In this document: positions 12,376 through 25,200 of the stretch, in pieces
Layout of the letters: each line of letters opens with the position of its first letter
Position numbering within the stretch: the stretch's first letter is position 1
Assembly: GCA_963855995.1 (NCBI GenBank)
Contig: OY979721.1
Location: 16,719,893-16,783,892 of the forward strand
Reading direction: 5' to 3'
DNA: 64,000 nt
From: Muricea muricata
Taxonomy: Eukaryota > Cnidaria > Anthozoa > Malacalcyonacea > Plexauridae
Program-made: the position numbers and the translations under genes
The notes under the pieces: model-generated
The model's database searches: none
What the model saw: the letters and a program-made list of their open reading frames with translations, nothing else
Told to the model about the DNA's origin: nothing

Positions 12376-15182
12376 ATGGATGATAAACGCCGAAGTTGGG
12401 AAGATGAACCTAAATATTCATTTAAAATAATCGTGTTGGGTTCAAAAGGTGTAGGAAAGTCAAGCCTTCTGAAAAGATTTGAATTTGACGAGTTTGAAGA
12501 GGTACCATCCCATACTATTGGAGTTGGTTTTTCTACACACAGCATACAGCTTGGTCTGAATTCTGTCCAGGTTAGAAGCTGGAGTTTTATGACAGCTTGC
12601 ATGAATTTGTTGCATTCCTTGATGAAATAACGGCATAATTGTCAATAGTGAAGATCGTTACAGACAAGCTCATTTTCTACGACGATTTTTTATTTTACTT
12701 ACAGTCAAACTGGATGAAGTATTCTACTGAGTATTGCAACATTTCTGTCAATCTAGCATTATTTATGGTAAATACTACATCCCGGGCGGGGAGAGAGGTT
12801 TCAAATATAATAGGTTACATAAGCAGTAGTGGTCAGACCACTTGCCTTTCTCCTTTCTCAGGCTCCGAGTTCGATTCCCAGAAACGTGGACTTGAACCCA
12901 GTCCTCATGTGAAATGAGTATGGTCAACACTTAAAGTCGTGGGTTTTCTCCGGGTACTCTGGTTTCCTCCCACGGGAAAGTTGACAGGGTGGGGTAGGTA
13001 ATATGGCCCACAGTAATAGACTTTAGAGGTCCTTATGTCACGCCAGAGTTAAACAATGAATTGCAATGCAATGTGGGAAACATGTGGAAAAAATTTACCT
13101 TGTATTTTTATGCATTGAAAATTGCGTGACGTAAGCACTTCTGAGGTCTATTGGCTCACGCTGTTGTGGTAACCCTGCCCTTGTGGTTAAAGCTGAATAA
13201 AAAAGTTTAGTTTTTAACAGTGGATTTTCAATTTGTGGCATTAGCTCAGTGCTCTAGGTTGTGTGCTTTCATCTTGTATGTTTTGGGTTTGATCCCAGTT
13301 ATGCTCTTTCCTTTTATACTATTTCTTATTTTTTTCCCTTACTTTTTCTTCTTAATTTTTTAAAATTGGGTTAGGGTTGGGATCAGTGATTCATAGTTAA
13401 GATGTAATATCACTCGGGCCAGGCTGAGGCTCCCTCTCCAACTAGGATGTAACACATCCATTGTTTATTGCCCATTTGATCCAAGCAATTTGCCATTTGA
13501 AAATGCAAACTGAACTTGAGAATTATTAGATTCCTCGTTTGATAATATTACAGGACTGTTCTGTGATTACACCACAATTTGGTAAATCAGTTTTTAATAA
13601 TTCAAGATTGTTATCATTCATTCATTGAGTGAGATAAAAAATAAGGAAATTTGTAATATTGTCGCATGGGCTCAAGGTGCATTATAATTAAGTGCATTTT
13701 TGGGATGAATGATTAATCAAAACAGTGACTGTAAATTATGTTTATGATCACGAAAGCCTTTCTTATTTTATTTATGCATGACAAATGTAAGTGTAGAACA
13801 GCTTTCGTTATGTAATCAAATCACTGTAAGGTTGCAATGGGACAGTGATGACCCTAAATTGGTGGTTAGGTGGACAGCATTGCTGGTTTTGATTATGTTT
13901 ACATTCAATGAGAAAATAACTACATTCAAACTGGATTTTGTGTTCCCCTGAGAAGTTCAACTGATTCTAAATTTAGCAATGTTCATTGACTAATTGCTAT
14001 GAGCAAATTATTTATTTGAGCAAATTGTGTATAACACTCTTCGAATCACATTGCATTTTGCTCATGCTCTCTAATTATAGCAAACAATTGCATCAAAATG
14101 TAGCATCATATTTAGTTAGACAGTATTCATGTTTTTCATTGAGAAACCTTTTGAGTTAAATAAACATACAAGTTGATTTTTTTCTTGTTATAGCTGACCC
14201 TTTGGGACACTGCTGGAGAAGAAAGGTTCAAATCACTGACAAGCCAGTATTATAGAAATGCTCATGCAGCAATTATTGTATTTGATTTAACATCAGAAGC
14301 TTCTTACAAAGAAGTAGATCATTGGATTTATGCTTTCCGAAAAGTTTGTGGGTAAGAAAATTAAAAATCCTTATTGAGATTGGTACACAATCACTATTTT
14401 CTGGCAATCTAGTAGGCTGTGGTGGTTTACCAGTAACCGAAAAAATCAGGGTTTTCTCCACAGTTTAGTCCCCAAAAGTTAGCCCCAAGCAATCACAGAA
14501 TAGAATTTAAAATTTATTGTGGAAGACTACACGGTTAACTATGCCCAAGTGCACATTTTGAAAAACTAAAATTGTTGTTAAGCTTTACAATGTGACCCGA
14601 GAATTTTGTACAATATATGACAATTATCTTTACTAAATAAAATGTATACACAACGGTGTGGCTTTTTTAATAAAAGATTGGCTGGTGAGTTTTATCGGGT
14701 TTTTTCTTCAGTTAAATAGCAACGGCTTTGTTTCAAAACCGCCACAGCTTATAGACCATGATGTGTGATGCTATTTCTGGTTGATATAGAAGCACAGCAT
14801 ATATTGCACTTGTTGGCAACAAATGTGATCTAACTGAAAAAAGGCAGATTGATAAACACATGTTTGAGGTTTGTCGGTATCACTTCTGTTTTTTAATAAA
14901 AACTCTTTGATGGTAAATTAGTTGCAATTTCTCTTAATTTCTAATCAAGTGTTATTTCATTTCCAGGAACTTGCTAGTCTTTACTGTGTTTACCCCTGGG
15001 AAACAAGTGCAAAAGATGCGACAAATGTTCAAAGAGTGTTCAAAACAATAGCAATAGAGTTGATTGAACGTGCTGATCAATTACAAAGTTTAGAATCGGG
15101 TCCAGACAGTCTCTTTTTACACAATGTTTCAGACAAACCTAACCAGGGTTTGTACAGTTATTGCTGTTATATGGGTTACTGA
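12376..15182 (+). CDS. Rab-family small GTPase (4 exons, 215 aa)
   Basis: Exons 12376-12570, 14194-14351, 14790-14868, 14967-15182; phases agree. All five G boxes are visible: P-loop GSKGVGKSS (residues 22-30), switch I Thr47 in HTIGVGF, WDTAGEE (69-75) with the catalytic Gln position occupied by Glu, NKCD (128-131), and ETSAK (156-160). WDTAGEERFKSLTSQYYRNA is a Rab-type switch II. I cannot place it in a named subfamily; an early-endosomal/Rab5-21-22-like relative is possible. The modelled C-terminus ends in CCYMGY, not a standard CC, CXC or CCXX prenylation signal. A possible donor (GTTTGT) at about 15.15 kb could lead to a different last exon. An upstream in-frame extension exists, but the ATG at 12376 gives the usual short pre-P-loop segment. 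Confidence 0.88.
12783..13205 (+). mobile_element. tRNA-derived SINE, sense copy (Rab intron 1)
   Basis: A tRNA-like head with A-box-like sequence around GGTCAGACCACTTGCC and a clear B box GTTCGATTCC (12869-12878). It is followed by a highly structured central domain containing GGGTTTTCTCCGGGTACTC (from 12940) and a tail ending near AATAAAAAAG. A second copy lies in the opposite orientation at about 53.66-53.88 kb, so this is a dispersed family. The central domain resembles those shared between SINEs of distant animals; I cannot name the family. Confidence 0.75.
13233..13320 (+). mobile_element. Second tRNA-like SINE head
   Basis: TTAGCTCAGTGCTCTAGG (A-box-like) and GGGTTTGATCCC (B box) are spaced as in a tRNA, directly after the larger SINE. 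No complete cloverleaf with a proper 3' acceptor is evident, so it reads as a SINE promoter rather than a tRNA gene. Confidence 0.5.
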
Positions 15183-15799
15183 GTAAAATCATTCTGTTTA
15201 CTAGGGTGTTCCTCTATACAGGGTGTCCCAAAAAAGTGGAGTTCTGCATTCAAGTTTAAATTTTGAAAAGAATATTGAGCAGTGAAACTAGTGTTTATTC
15301 TCATTCAAAAGTGTATTCATTTAGCTTTCTTGGGATATGTTGTCTATAAAATTTGAGCAAATGAGTCACAGTTATAGTACATTAATCTATCACGATTAGA
15401 AGTTTTTTAAATTGAGATAGGGCTTTAGTTACATCACATGTTCACAATCTGTATTCAAAGTACCTATCTGGATTTCATTTCTGGAAGCTGAACATTCATC
15501 TTATTTTTTATTATTGCCCAAATTTGGGGTTGAAAATAAATATACGACATTTTGACTCATTTCGTCGTATATTGACTGACATTGTTTTAAGAATATTTTT
15601 TCCGTAGTCTGATTGGCTTATTAAAGTTTTCGAACAATTTCATGCTGTTCCATTATTAGCAGCTTGTGTAAGCGTTTAAAATGAGTTTAAAATATTTTCA
15701 AAAAATAATAAAACAATTATTGAATTCGGTTGTCGCAGGATATGAGCAATTATTAGGCCTCGGTTTGTATTATCTGCTTTAATAATCCCTCATATCCAA

Positions 15800-16410
15800 T
15801 TTTACGATCTTCCACCTCAAGAATATCGTCAAAAACAACGAAAATATACCAGGTAACACAAAACAAACTACATAACTATAAAGTTTGATTTTTGCTTTCT
15901 TTCTGTAAGGTTTTTTTTCTTGAAAACAACTCGAAAAGTAATGAAAATTTACTGAAGTATTACGTGTTCTTATATTTTTTTCGCTGAAACGATGCGGGAT
16001 ACTTACCTCTTAGCACTGGTTTTTGCTTCAAATGACGAACCAGTAAATTCATTGGCTGCTGAAATTACTGAAATTTCAGCAGCCAATGAAATCAAATGAA
16101 ATTTCAGCAGCCAATAGAATCAAATGAAATCATTTCAGCACCCAATGAATTCACTGCATGCTTCGTCATTTGAAGGAAAAACCAGTGCTGTAGAAGGTAA
16201 GCATTCCGCATCGTTTAGGCGAATATATATATATATAACAACACGCAATACTTTTGTAAATTTTTATTACTTTTCGAGTTGTTTTCAAGCAAAAAACCTA
16301 CTAGAAAGCAAGTAAAAATATCAAATTTTATAGCTATGTAGTTTGTTTTGTGTTACCTGGTATATTTTCGTTGTTTTTTGACGATATTCTTGAGGTGGTA
16401 GATGGTAAAA
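15800..16410. repeat. Long foldback (inverted repeat, about 260-bp arms)
   Basis: The left arm (15800-16060) reappears inverted at 16140-16410. Shared landmarks are ACCACCTCAAGAATATCGTC, GTAACACAAAACAAACTACA, TTGAAAACAACTCGAAAAGT and AAACGATGCGG. The centre carries short tandem copies of TTTCAGCAGCCAATGAAATC. Identity looks high enough for a stable snap-back in DNA or RNA. Confidence 0.85.
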
Positions 16411-16447
16411 TTTTTATATTTTGTAATTTAGTTGCCTACCCTGTTTA

Positions 16448-16690
16448 ACAATTAGATTACGAGCTCGAGATTTCTATGCGGTGATAGTTGAGGGCGAAGC
16501 CCGAATCAACTATCACTGCATAGAAATCGAGAGCGAGTAATGTAATTGTTTTAGTAGAATCAGAGGTCAAACATGGAATATTCAATGAAAAATTTGATTT
16601 TTAAGCAATTTTTTCAAAAGAAATCTCTATAGGAAGATGATTGTTTCGCTACTCGCTATCTATCGAGGAATAGATAGCGAGTAGAGTAAC
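16448..16690. repeat. Two short strong hairpins
   Basis: At 16.45-16.54 kb a stem built on GATTTCTATGCGGTGATAGT and its near complement closes on a loop around GGGCGAAGCCC. At 16.64-16.69 kb CTACTCGCTATCTATC and its complement form a second stem. Both lie inside the CAGGGTGTCC element. Confidence 0.7.
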
Positions 16691-17614
16691 CAATCAAATT
16701 ACAGCATTTGCAATAGAATACTAGTGTGATTCTACTAATAATAATTACATACAATATCCGTAAATATGAGACCGCAATATTTGAAACTGAGTGGATGCTT
16801 GAATTTATACAAAACAGCGAGTTTTGGGATACCTAGGGTGGCACCAATTGCTTGTGCTTTTTTAGAGCATCTCAAATTGACCACTTACTCTAAAATTGTT
16901 CCTGTGGACTTGCTTCAAGCAGAAAATGGATACCTTGTTTGAAAGGCAAAAAATGAGCAAGCCATAAAACTAAAAAATAGTCACTCTATATGATCAAGTT
17001 TTGACTCAGCAATCAATCTTAGAAGTTGGACTCTGTTTTTTTGGACACCCTGCATATACCTTTTGTTTCACTGGCAATACAATTTACTATTTCTAATCAA
17101 TTTACTGTCAAATATTTTTTCTGACAATGCTTGCAAAAGTAGGGGTGCATGTGCAGGGGTAGAGCTAGAGTGGGAAGGGGTGTCATTAAATTATTGTTTA
17201 TGTAATTATTAATTATTATTATTATTATTATTTGTGTTCTGCCCGTACTTCCTTTAAAATCAAGTTTAATAGTGACAGTCAGACAGATTTCAAAAGAACT
17301 TAGTTGGGTAGAACCTGTATATGTGAATTTACACCCCATTAATAGAGCTCTCTTTGTTAAGATGACACCAGACCAGTGCTTGGCAGTTTGGGCATTTAAC
17401 ATCTTCTCAAACGGGTCAAGGATTTAATCTATATTCATTGGTGAAATGAAATTGAAATGAGCCAATGACAATCACCCTTCTGAGACGGTGTTGCATAATT
17501 AAAATATTATATATTCAAGTTTTAATTGAATTGTACAGTAATTAAAAATTAATATTGTATGACTCCAAAAAAATTTGTATTTTTAGCATTAATTAGTAAA
17601 TAAAATTGTTAAAA

Positions 17615-18960
17615 CTGTGATGCTTTGAAAGCAAAAACCCAAAGTACGTCTTTAAAATTAAAACTATTAGAATGATTTCAGAATATTGCAATTGAAATAC
17701 CAGGCGAGAACGTAATCTGAATATGAATATTAATGCCCAGCAAGTAATTCTAAAAGCGTACATATCAACAATTCAAGTTTATACTTGCTGGGCATTAATA
17801 GTCATATTCAGATTAGAATGATTTCAGCCGTGGCTAAACACTTGGACTAATGACTAATGACCATCGCATAAAATGGACTGAAGCGACCATTTTAGCGATT
17901 GATAATCACAAGTTCTCTCGCAAAATGAGAGAATCAATTGAAATTGAGAAGGACAGTACGATAGATCAGGAGGGTAAGCCACTGGAGTAGCACGTGGCGC
18001 GCTCTCTTTGCTGTTGCAAATTGATTTCTCTTTCTTCTTTGCGCACGCGTGAATGGACCTTTAACCTTTTAGACAAAATTTTGAAAAAATCGAAATAGGA
18101 AAAAAATATTACCACAGCTTGAAAGAGCAATCCCAAACTTAGAAAAATTGCAAAGTTTGGTTGTAAAATGTTGTAAAAAAGGGTATCAACTGGGTAATAT
18201 TTCCCACCCGTAATACAAATGTGTACAGATAATGAAAAATTCACTACAGGGAATTATATTTAAAGAATGAGTCTCATAGTAATGCATTGCGCGCTTAATA
18301 TTTATGTTGACATGGATTAATTACAGGTCATAGTTCACCTGCTCGCCTTATGTTCTTTGTAAATTTGCATACATTTGCATCCACTGCGTTCGTGTTTATG
18401 CACTCTATTGCTATAAAATTCTTAGGTTTTTTGGAAGAAAATATTAAATATTTTTCAATATGTCTTCATCAGACACTGATGAGGAATTGAATGTATCACA
18501 ACAAATGCATTACCAAAGAGTAGAGTCTTACTGTGTAAGAGTCTTAGAGTAATACTGTGAGACTCATTCTTTAAGAAACTTTATCTGCGCACTGATCTCT
18601 ATATGAAACTACACACTGAATTGGGCCGCCTATGGTTAGATTTGACGTAGTTGATTTATCAACAAACTTTTTGACCGTTTTTGACTTTTTTAACCGTTAT
18701 ACTTATACAAATCACGACATTTTACCTATTTAAGGAACGTGTGAATTTAAATTAGTCTCATCCGTTAATCATCAAATACTGTGATACTTTGAAAGCAAAA
18801 ACCCAAAGCATTACTTTCCAAACCAAAAGAACAAAGAACTTATTGTACCTACCACCAAGCCTGGCATTGACGCAATTCGTTCTCGGCACATCTAAGCGAG
18901 GCTTGGTGGTGAGACAATAGCCTTAGGGAAAACCCGCATAAGTGCTATTAGAATGATTTT
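17615..18960. repeat. Cluster of MITE-like inverted repeats flanked by a direct repeat
   Basis: A 30-bp direct repeat (CTTTGAAAGCAAAAACCCAA core) occurs at 17615-17644 and 18779-18808. Between and around them are a hairpin with arms CTGAATATGAATATTAATGC at about 17.71-17.82 kb, an element at 18260-18575 with TIRs TTAAAGAATGAGTCTCA, and a short repeat ACCACCAAGCCT at 18.85-18.91 kb. No coding exon was found between the Rab gene and the receptor. Confidence 0.6.
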
Positions 18961-19278
18961 TTGTAAAGTAAATTGTGATTGTGGACAATTTTATCACAAA
19001 TTTTGCCTGCAGTTATTGATTTCCATCCAGTTTTTCCAGCTGGAGGTCAGAAACACGTGCAAAAACAAGGCTAGGTTACTAATGTCGTTCACCTGCGGGC
19101 AATATAAAAACACAAAGTTACCGCGGTGTCTGGCACACTCAGAGTGCTTCACTGTTCTAACACAATGAAAGCACGTATTTTATCTCTTCTTAATTGTTTT
19201 AACTTCTCAAGAACCTACAAGACTTGACGGTCAGTTTCAGCAATATTTGGCTACAGGGAGACTGTTGAAATCGTTTCA

Positions 19279-22200
19279 ATGTGGCGCCGTTTTTGGCCAC
19301 TCGCTTTATGGCTTGTGTTATTATACAATCATGCAACCTTTGGATATTGTACATTGTTGTACAACGATTTGAGACTTGCTTCTTTCACCGCTCCTGATTT
19401 TACTACATCTTTTATTTTGCGTTCAAATAATGGCAGTGATTCATACAGAGAGATACAAACGGGCCACAACCAAATGCCTTTTCATGTTCGTGTTTACGCA
19501 AGAGTACTGGATGGCGTGAATGCTGGATTTTGCTTTGAAGGAGTCGGATCTGCTCAAGTTTCCGCGCGAAAAACAAGCTCTCATCTTAGAGGAATCGTTT
19601 TTGCTTACGACAAAAGTCGTGTGCGTATTTGGGCGCCTTCTGTGTACAAAAAAGACAGCGGTGCAAACGGTAGAGTAGTGTGTGTAAGCCAGGGTTGGGG
19701 AGGTGGAAGGTATAATCAAGCGTCTGATGAAGCTCTTGTAGTAGTTGAAGTTTGGTATATTGGCCCAGTCCCGAGTTTTCAAACAAACACGCTTGTGGAT
19801 ACTCAAAATAATAAAAGTGTCTTTCTTCAAATTGATCATAAACTTGCTCAAATTCCTGAAAGGGTTGCAGTCAGGGTGACACCATTTAAGGTCTCCGGGA
19901 AACATAGCCCAAATGAAGGGTTTTGGTTTAATGCCATTACTGCCAGTCAAAATTCAGAAAAGAAATTCTATGGTGGGGTCATTTTTGCCTATAATGAGCA
20001 AAGAATTTTCCTTTGGGTACCAAGTTCTACAACCAAAAAAACTGGTTGTGTTTTTGTTGGAAATGGCTGGGGGGATGAAATAAATGCTGAGAATACCCCC
20101 AAATGTACTGTACATATTTTTGCATGGATTGCAAAATACCCTGTGCCAACATTCAAGACAAAGTGGAAATTTATGGCTTCACAAGGTTCAAATGATCAGA
20201 CATTTTTGGAAATCAAGCATATGATGAACATTTTGCCGACACTTGTTATCATCCAGGGTCGTGTTGGCAGCAGAGGTTTGATTTTTGAAGGCACAGGGGT
20301 AGCTATGTCTACTGATCAAAACTCCAAGGGCTATGGGGGGATTTTGTTTGCTTATGATAGAAATAGCGTTCGGATTTGGTTGCCTAAAAGACATAGCACA
20401 TCTGGTAGCAAGAATGGGTATAGTATATTTGTGAAAAATGGTTGGGGTGATGAAGAAATGATGCAAGTATCGCACAATGTTAGAGTAAGAGTGATTATTT
20501 ACACTACAAATTGTGATCCACAGAAAGAGACTGCGACAGAGAGAGGAGTATGTAAGTCTCTGGAATATAACTCGTATCGATGGGTAACTGAGCCATGGGG
20601 AAAATGTTCAAGCATTTGCAACAAAGGAGTGAATCACCGTGACATTTTGGGTAAGTCTGACAAAAAACTCATTGTATGTGTTTATTTTGTGAAAACACAA
20701 CATAAATTTACAATTGCCAACGTTCTGATGCCTAAGCTTGGATCACAGTTGTAGCTATAGAAGCATTTTGAGAATATTTGTCTAATTCATTCGCTCAAGT
20801 TTAGAAATTCTTCTGATCAGTTCCTTAACATTTTGAAGAAGTTCACAACATCCTGTTAATTGACCAATCAGACTGCTATATCTTATTTGTGAGCATTCTA
20901 ATTGGTCAACATGGTCAATAACCAGAAAGTTGTGAACACTTTGACGAACTTTTCAAAATTTCAGGAATTGCAGGAGGAACTGATCAGACTGTTAAACTTG
21001 AGCAAATGAATTGGTCAAATTTTTCAGGATGCTTCTATCGCTGCAACTGTAATGATGCCAAAACTAAACATATATTGTTGTTCGCCATTGTGGTCCATTG
21101 TAGTTTTATATGACAATAATAGTATTAATGCAAACCTTCCAATTCCCATTATAAGCCTTTGGTATCATACCAAATTGTGCATTGCTATAGAACATGAAAA
21201 TTATTTCTGACATATTCTATATTTCAATAAGTTAACATTATTTGGCAATCTATTTCAGATAATTCAGACCAAAACCACATGAGTTAAATATTGCCCACTC
21301 TGGACCCCCATTATTTGAATGTATTGAGCTTAATGTCAATATTTCATCCATGCAGCTGTGCTTTCAAACAAATTGCAATTACTGATGATGTAATCTTTGA
21401 CCTTGGCTATTATTGTAGTCAACTCACTTGTGTTTTGCATAATAAGATTAACTTGAATCCTTCACCTAGGTGAAATTTATTGATTAGATTGATGGAGCCA
21501 GATCTTTCTTACACTGATTTTGTCTGTGTTTGCAAATATTTTTTATTGTTTTATAAACTTAAGGTAGTTCAGACACAAACAATGCTCAAAATTTAAAATA
21601 CTAACTGGCCCTAACTACATATTGCAGCCTTACATTTGAGGATCTGTATTTGTCAACCTTTACTTCATTGCTTCATTCTTGCTACATAACAAGCTGTGTT
21701 ACTTTTCCTACATAGCTGTACTTTGTAAGGGCTCTTTTTTAGAAAGAACAAGACATACAAACAAAGCAAGCTTATTTTGTTACTAATGTGCAGCTGGATC
21801 ATGTAGCCACCTAGCCATGGTATTCTATATTTAATTAAAGGTCATTGATGTATCTGAACAATGAAAGATATTTTGTTAGTCTGATTTAAAAAGCATATTG
21901 CATGCAATGAAAATAGGTCATTCACACTTCACATCAACACGTTTGTGTAGCTTGAATGTGCAGAGGAATGTTTTTGCATAATTTGTCTGGAAAGATGAAT
22001 ATGCTGTCTTAAAAATATTGTAGTAACAGTTATTCAAAAGATATAATTGATAAGATTTCACAGTCCGTCAGTAAGTATATATGTCTGGGAATGTAGATAA
22101 GAATCTGCATACAAATTAACCTCATGCATTAACTCTTTGAATAGTATCATCACATTTATCAGATATTATTCTTATATCTGATCCTTTGTCTGGTTTAGAA

Positions 22201-25200
22201 ACAGGAATACCATAGTAAATAGTGGTAACTGGATCATCATATAAAAATAAATACCTGATAACAATGCTAATGTTTGAAAGATTTCATTTAATTAAAAGGT
22301 TGTATAATGTGAGGGCATTGTAGTTTACTGATCTACTTGACCTAATTCACCATATCTCCTGTTATAACACTGCAGAATTTATGCTTCAATTATCGAAGAT
22401 TAAAATAAATAATGTCTAAGCCATGTGTCATTAAGACATTAGCGATGGAATGCATGACATTATTGGCAGCAAGAGTTTAAATAAATTTACTAAAAAAGTT
22501 GCAACTTTAATATACTCCGAGTTTACTTAACACGAGCAAAATTCAGGCTCTTCGCTTTCCAATGCTGCTGTCTTTTTTGGATTATTGTTTGTAAAGAATA
22601 ATGACCGAATACGAAAAAAGACGCGTTACTTTTTGGTACATTTCTTGCTCAGAACAATGCGGTGTTTCATTGATTCGTATTTATCAAATCAACTCATCTC
22701 TAGTTTACTCTTTTTACAAATAGCGCGTGGGGCTACACAATTTCATAGCTCTAGGCTATTTCTAGTCTGCTCTTTTTATAAATAGCGCGTGAGCTTACGC
22801 AATTTTATTGCTCTTGGCTAATTTTTTTACCGCCAAAAATGAATCTATTTTAAACGGTCGAGAACCGGCGATGCGCTCTCTTGTAAAAAGGACACATACT
22901 TGCGACTTGTCATCCTGAATCATGAACCATTAAGACACTGTATAATTGCACCAATATTGGCCACAATTGTGCGGAGAATATTGCTACTGTTGTGACAATC
23001 ACCGGAACAGATGCAGATGGAAGGAAATGCTTGTTTGTAAAATATTTCAAGAACATGTTTGGCCATCACGCAAGCCAGTTTAGGACATGATTTCCTTAAA
23101 TACGTTTTGAAATTTTGATTATTCAGTCAGTGCGTGATAATACGCACTTATTCTGATGTGCACGCTAAGGCGCTCCGATGTAGCTAGGTAATATATTCCC
23201 AAAGATGTCTATCACATTAATACCCTGCGCTCAGGTTGTGTCCTAAATCTCGATGAAAGATATCTCACACATGGTGGTCTAGTGTAGGTAGTATTCTACA
23301 ATAAGCTGTTGTGGTTTGTGTCTGAACTACCTGAAAAAGATATCTCAAACGCTGTTGTCTTACTAGTGTAGGTAGTATTCTACAATAATTTGTCGTAGTT
23401 TGCGGTGGTCCAATGCAAGTAGTATATTTTACAATCATATATCGTGGTTTGTATCAGAACTACATGAAAAATAACTCAAACGTGGTGGTCCACTGTAGGT
23501 ACTAGGTAGTATTTTATAATAAGCTGTCGTGGTTTGCGTTTGAGCTTGGCCCTCATATGTAGCTAGCATACTACAATAGGATGTCGTGGTTTGTTTCAGA
23601 ACTAGTTAAAGAATGTCTGGTATTCTCCGTTGATGAGCGACTATAGGTCGCTTCCATCATGGGGAAGGGGGTGGCGTGGTCTCGTCCGAGGAAGGCAACA
23701 GATTCTGCTTTAGGCTCCCTCTAATGAACGGGTATAATCTTTGTCGGATCGTTTATTCATTCAAAACACTGGCTAACCCTAGATATTTGACATCACTTGT
23801 ACAAGAACACTTATGTCCATAAGAAAGGCACCACACATGGAAATTTATAAGTACAATTATCAAGTTTTAATGATTGTGTAAGACAGAATAGTTTCATCAT
23901 GTTTCATATTTTCCCAACACTCACGACTCTTCAAGATCTCGATGAGGGCACTTTAGGGATCTAGTTCAAGGTTTAGAAACAGTATAAAATATACGAGTTA
24001 CTATGGTAACTAAATGACTGACGTACTCAGTTGCATAGTACTTAACTATGATATGAATTAATTGTGTCAAAAATATTGTTATTTAGCTCCATAAAGCGTT
24101 CACAATAGTCCCAGCCAAGGTCACAATAACACATTTCATGTGAAAGAAAGGTCATGATAACAAAGATATTTCAGATAAAATGTTTTGAATAAGTTTAAGA
24201 AAAGAAATGTTTGCCTTTAATTATCGTGACTCACAGATGATAAAATAGAACAAACATTTCAAATATTTGGCTGACAATTATAAAAATACGACATCCTATA
24301 CAGGTCTTTGGTAATAAGTTTGTGTCATTCCAGCTGTGTTTGGTCACAAATGAAATTGAATATTAATGATGTTTTCGAGTCAAACAGAGCGTAACAAAAC
24401 AAGTTGTCGTTTGTTTTTGTTGTACCACCTGTAACGAATGGGAAACATTTTCCCTTTTACAAACTCTTCTCAATAGGGCTTGGCAAACCTTCAACTTTAG
24501 GGTAGATACACGTGCAAGAGCCTGGGTTTAGGGTTTGCCTTGTCAATCTCTTCATTTTTCCAAATTTTTACCAGTAATGCCTGAAGTTCATTCATGTATA
24601 GTTGTTGATGTAAGGTGCGCTATGATTAACACTCAAAGTTTCACGGGGTCCTGTAAACAGTGACAATATTGAAAGTGTTTGTTGGAAACATATTGTGATC
24701 CTTGGCGTCAGTGCCGTTACTGGGATGATGTGCTCGTAATAATATTGTTTAGCCTGACATAAAACTTGCTATCACTCAGTCATTGTTTGGTCACTTCATG
24801 CGATACTCAACTGAGCAGATTAATTATAAGTGTGTCTCAAAATAGCCTGATCACAAACCAACGAGCCAGACAAACGTAGGTCTGTGACCAGGCTAGGCCC
24901 AAAACACCGCGGCTCAACTACACATTCTCAGATATCAGTACCAGTCTCCTCCACTCCACACTTCCTTGAGATGGTGATCAGGCATGGTTGAATGTGATGG
25001 CTTAAAATGGCTAATGGGGTTCTCTAATTGTGCTTCAAAGTACCAAGCTCTCACAACTGAGTTGAGACATTGCTACATTAAAATTTCCAACTAACGTTGC
25101 AAGTGTAGGTGGTGCAGTTAATAATACACGAAATTTATCGGTTCGACCTTTCGAGAAGTTAGAAGTTTTCTTTATCAATTAATGAAAAACATGTAGCTTT

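Larger units (their letters stand above)
15219..17052. mobile_element. 1.8-kb non-autonomous DNA element with CAGGGTGTCC ends
   Basis: The left end CAGGGTGTCCCAAAAAAGT and the right end, the inverted complement beginning CAGGGTGTCCAAAAAAAC, form imperfect TIRs of about 30 bp. The element starts 37 bases after the Rab stop codon. It has no transposase frame. It contains a separate long foldback (15.80-16.41 kb) and two perfect-looking short hairpins at 16.45-16.54 and 16.64-16.69 kb, so it is a nest of insertions. The end sequence resembles Tc1/mariner-type termini and a TA flanks it, but the superfamily is uncertain. Confidence 0.65.

Noticed and set aside
13233..13320. tRNA gene
   Set aside because: A and B boxes are present but the acceptor and anticodon arms do not close properly, and it abuts another SINE.
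19441..19950. 169-codon open frame on the - strand opposite receptor exon 1
   Set aside because: It mirrors a clearly coding exon with signal peptide and repeats; it has no domain or splice context of its own.
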